Below, piece by piece: positions 14,577 through 16,525 of a DNA stretch of 16,525 nucleotides (its first letter is position 1; the number at the start of each line of letters is the position of its first letter). The stretch covers positions 1 through 16,525 of the forward strand of contig JBBRPS010000123.1 of the NCBI GenBank assembly GCA_038227745.1. The letters run 5' to 3'. Source of the stretch: DASPXY01 sp038227745. Its GTDB lineage: Bacteria > Planctomycetota > Planctomycetia > Gemmatales > Gemmataceae. The position numbers and the translations under genes were made by a program. The notes below the pieces were generated by a model. That model was given only the letters and a program-made list of their open reading frames with translations. It did no database searches and had not been told where the DNA came from.

Positions 14577-14989
14577 AGGCGTTGCTTCTCCGAAGGGTTG
14601 AGCGGTCGAAGCTAGAGCAATTTGCGGTCGGGTATAGCAGGGAGGGGGGTGGCATGCTTTCGCGGCCCCTGCTCGTCGGGGACTATTTCCCAGGCCGCAA
14701 GGGGCCGCGAAAGCATGCCACCCCCTCCCTCGCTACAACCGACCGCAAACTGCTCTCATTGGCGACTCCGTGGCGGCGGCTGGGAGCGGGCGCATTCCGA
14801 AAGTGGGTCGGCGGCGCCGTGGATTCTCCTGTTTTCGGGAAAAGAGTCGTCTCAACTAGATTACAGATGTTTACCATTTCGGCGAGGCGCCCGATTGCGG
14901 CGCGGACGGGGGCGCGGTACAACGGTGCCGTACCAGACCTGTCCTGACAGCGTCGGAAGAACCCGGGCCCCCCATCGGAGCGTCCGCCC
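14577..14989. other. Divergent intergenic region between histidine kinase and comM
   Basis: These 413 bases separate two divergent start codons and must hold the promoters of both genes. The first part is occupied by the inverted repeat at 14614-14756. The remainder contains the most AT-rich stretch of the gap, about 14831-14880, with a TAGATT at 14857-14862 that could be a -10 element for comM, but no convincing -35 box lies 17 bases upstream. GGAG at 14977-14980 is a good Shine-Dalgarno 9 bases before ATG 14990. I see no small gene here. Confidence 0.5.
14614..14756. repeat. Large imperfect inverted repeat (foldback/MITE-like)
   Basis: Arms of about 57 bases, 14614-14670 and 14700-14756, are reverse complements with about 88% ungapped identity (three substitutions and two compensating one-base shifts when gapped). 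The inner 30 bases of each arm (ending GGTGGCATGCTTTCGCGG) are identical. The loop is about 29 bases. The ends read AGAGCARTTTGCGG; no obvious target duplication flanks it. The sequence is unrelated to the TAGGGTGGGCA palindromes. It lies just upstream of the kinase start codon. Confidence 0.85.
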
Positions 14990-16525
14990 ATGCTGGCCAA
15001 GCTGAACACGTTCGCCCTGGTGGGGATCGACGCCGTGCCGGTCGAGGTCGAGGTGGATGCCGCCGCCGGCCTGCCGAAGACCCTGCTGGTCGGCCTGCCG
15101 GAGATGGCCGTCAAGGAGAGTGTCCACCGCATCGAGCGCGCCCTGGCCAACCTCGGCTACGACCGCCATCCCGGCCGGACCGTCATCAACCTCGCCCCGG
15201 CGGATCTCCGCAAGGACGCGGGCGGCTTCGACCTGCCGATCGCGCTGGGCCTGCTGGTGGCGACGGGGCAGCTGCGGCCGGAGCAGTTGCGCGGCTGGGC
15301 GATGGTCGGCGAACTGGCGCTGGACGGCAGCGTGCGGCCGGTCAAGGGGGCGCTGTCGATGGCCATAGCCGCCGGCCAGGCCGGCGTCGCACGGCTGCTG
15401 GTGCCGGCCGCCAACGCCCGCGAGGCCGCCGTCGTCAAGGAGGTGGCGGTCTACGGCGTCGGCGGCCTGGCCGAGGCGGTCGGCATCCTCTCGGGCCAGC
15501 TCGACGCCGAGCCGGTCGCCGCCGACATCGAGGAGCTGTTCGCCCGCCTGAACAATTACGACCACGACTTCAGCGACGTCCGCGGCCAGGAGTTCGCCAA
15601 GCGCGCCCTCGTCGTCGCCGCCGCCGGTGGTCACAATGTCCTGATGATCGGCTCCCCGGGGACCGGCAAGACGATGCTGGCCAAGCGGTTGCCGACGATC
15701 CTGCCGCCGCTGAGTCCGTCGGAGAGCCTGGAGACGACGCGCATCTACAGCGCCATGGGCCGCCTCGATCCAGGGCAGGCGCTGCTGGCGACGCGGCCGT
15801 TCCGCTCGCCGCACCACACCATCAGCGACGCCGGCATGGTCGGCGGCGGCAGCATCCCCACGCCCGGCGAGATCAGCCTGGCCCACCACGGCGTGCTCTT
15901 CCTCGACGAGCTGCCGGAGTTCAACCGCAAGAGCCTGGAAGTGCTGCGCCAGCCGCTGGAGGAGGGCCGCGTGACCATCTCGCGGGCGCTGGCCTCGACC
16001 ACGTTCCCGGCGCGGTTCATCCTGGTGGCGTCCATGAACCCGTGCCCGTGCGGGTATCTGGGGGACGGCAAGCGGCCGTGCAAGTGCAGCCCCGCGCAGG
16101 TCGAGCGCTACATGGGCCGGGTGAGCGGGCCGCTGCTGGACCGAATCGACCTGCACATTGAGGTGCCCGCCGTGCCGTTCCAGGAGCTGTCGGCCGGCGC
16201 CGACGGCACCACCAGCGCGGCGATGCGCGAGCAGGTGTCGCAGGCGCGCGCGGTGCAGCGGCGGCGCTGGGGCGGCGACGGGGCGAAGCTGAACAGCCGC
16301 ATGAGCAGCCGCGGGCTGCGGGCGCACTGCGGGCTGTCGGCGGAGGCGCGCGACCTGCTGAAGGCGGCGATGGAGAACCTGGGGCTGTCGGCGCGGGCGC
16401 ACGACCGCATCCTGCGGGTGGCGCGCACCATCGCCGACCTGGAGGGGGCGGCGGACCTCCGGCAGGGGCACGTCACCGAGGCCATCGCCTACCGCACCCT
16501 CGACCGCAAGCTCTGGGCCCGCTGA
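14990..16525 (+). CDS. comM: ComM/YifB family AAA+ ATPase (Mg-chelatase-like)
   Basis: A complete 511-residue member of the YifB/ComM family, ending exactly at the window edge with TGA. An N-terminal ChlI/Lon-like domain (about 5-165) contains 'VGLPEMAVKESVHRIERAL'. The AAA+ domain has Walker A GSPGTGKT (221-228), Walker B 'VLFLDELPEF' with Asp306-Glu307, and the family's four-cysteine cluster Cys352, Cys354, Cys364 and Cys366. Arg385 in 'LLDRIDLH' is a conserved motor residue. The C-terminal Mg-chelatase-type helical domain covers about 410-510. In other bacteria ComM is a hexameric DNA helicase that promotes branch migration during natural transformation; despite the name it is not a chelatase. 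The length is normal. It is transcribed away from the kinase and shows no functional tie to the GAP1 cluster. Confidence 0.95.
   Translation: MLAKLNTFALVGIDAVPVEVEVDAAAGLPKTLLVGLPEMAVKESVHRIERALANLGYDRHPGRTVINLAPADLRKDAGGFDLPIALGLLVATGQLRPEQLRGWAMVGELALDGSVRPVKGALSMAIAAGQAGVARLLVPAANAREAAVVKEVAVYGVGGLAEAVGILSGQLDAEPVAADIEELFARLNNYDHDFSDVRGQEFAKRALVVAAAGGHNVLMIGSPGTGKTMLAKRLPTILPPLSPSESLETTRIYSAMGRLDPGQALLATRPFRSPHHTISDAGMVGGGSIPTPGEISLAHHGVLFLDELPEFNRKSLEVLRQPLEEGRVTISRALASTTFPARFILVASMNPCPCGYLGDGKRPCKCSPAQVERYMGRVSGPLLDRIDLHIEVPAVPFQELSAGADGTTSAAMREQVSQARAVQRRRWGGDGAKLNSRMSSRGLRAHCGLSAEARDLLKAAMENLGLSARAHDRILRVARTIADLEGAADLRQGHVTEAIAYRTLDRKLWAR

Noticed and set aside
12504..14615. 703-codon plus-strand open frame opposite the histidine kinase
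   Set aside because: It is antisense to a protein with clear kinase motifs and its translation is low-complexity Arg/Gly/Ala, as expected for GC-rich shadow frames.
14861..16471. 536-codon minus-strand open frame opposite comM
   Set aside because: Antisense of a fully conserved ComM protein; Arg/Ala/Gln-rich shadow.
14990..16525. Magnesium chelatase subunit for chlorophyll synthesis
   Set aside because: The ChlI/Lon-like N-domain and four-cysteine cluster mark ComM/YifB, and no other pigment genes are present.

Overview
The window is a GC-rich piece of bacterial chromosome. The gene families (a GAP1-type protein, a ComM/YifB protein, repeated BON-like modules, a glycine-rich membrane protein) and the short palindromic repeats with core TAGGGTGGGCA would fit a planctomycete, perhaps Gemmata-like. 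That placement is inference from style; there is no rRNA or other marker gene.

Layout. (a) 1-319: the last codons of a probable IS630-type transposase, then a near-perfect palindrome flanked by TA. (b) 320-12491: seven plus-strand genes. In order they encode a membrane-tethered GAP1 protein (GAP1-N2 and GAP1-M-like regions, then a transmembrane segment and a long helical tail), a membrane-anchored helical protein translationally coupled to it by ATGA, a six-span glycine-rich membrane protein with a C-terminal zinc ribbon, a membrane-anchored GATase-like protein with a beta-sandwich, a vWA protein with an intact MIDAS, a PP2C-type phosphatase with its metal ligands, and an exported protein with about eight BON-like modules and a TPR-like end. 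A second palindrome at 6555-6622 splits the cluster into a proximal three-gene and a distal four-gene part. (c) 12492-12704: a strong hairpin between convergent genes. (d) 12705-14576, minus strand: a hybrid histidine kinase with degenerate receivers. (e) 14577-14989: a divergent intergenic region with a 143-base inverted repeat. (f) 14990-16525: a complete ComM/YifB AAA+ ATPase.

Working model. Genes 320-12491 look like a membrane-associated signalling or conflict system of the GTPase/GAP1 class. The GAP1 N-terminus would be cytosolic, the vWA-PP2C pair resembles the TerY-P phospho-regulatory unit, and several partners (the coupled helical protein, the GATase-like protein, the BON protein) would sit on the far side of the inner membrane. 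The expected GTPase is not in the window; the cluster begins right after the transposase end, so it may lie upstream or be missing. The histidine kinase and ComM look like separate housekeeping or regulatory genes. Product calls rest on reading motifs by eye; no database search was run.
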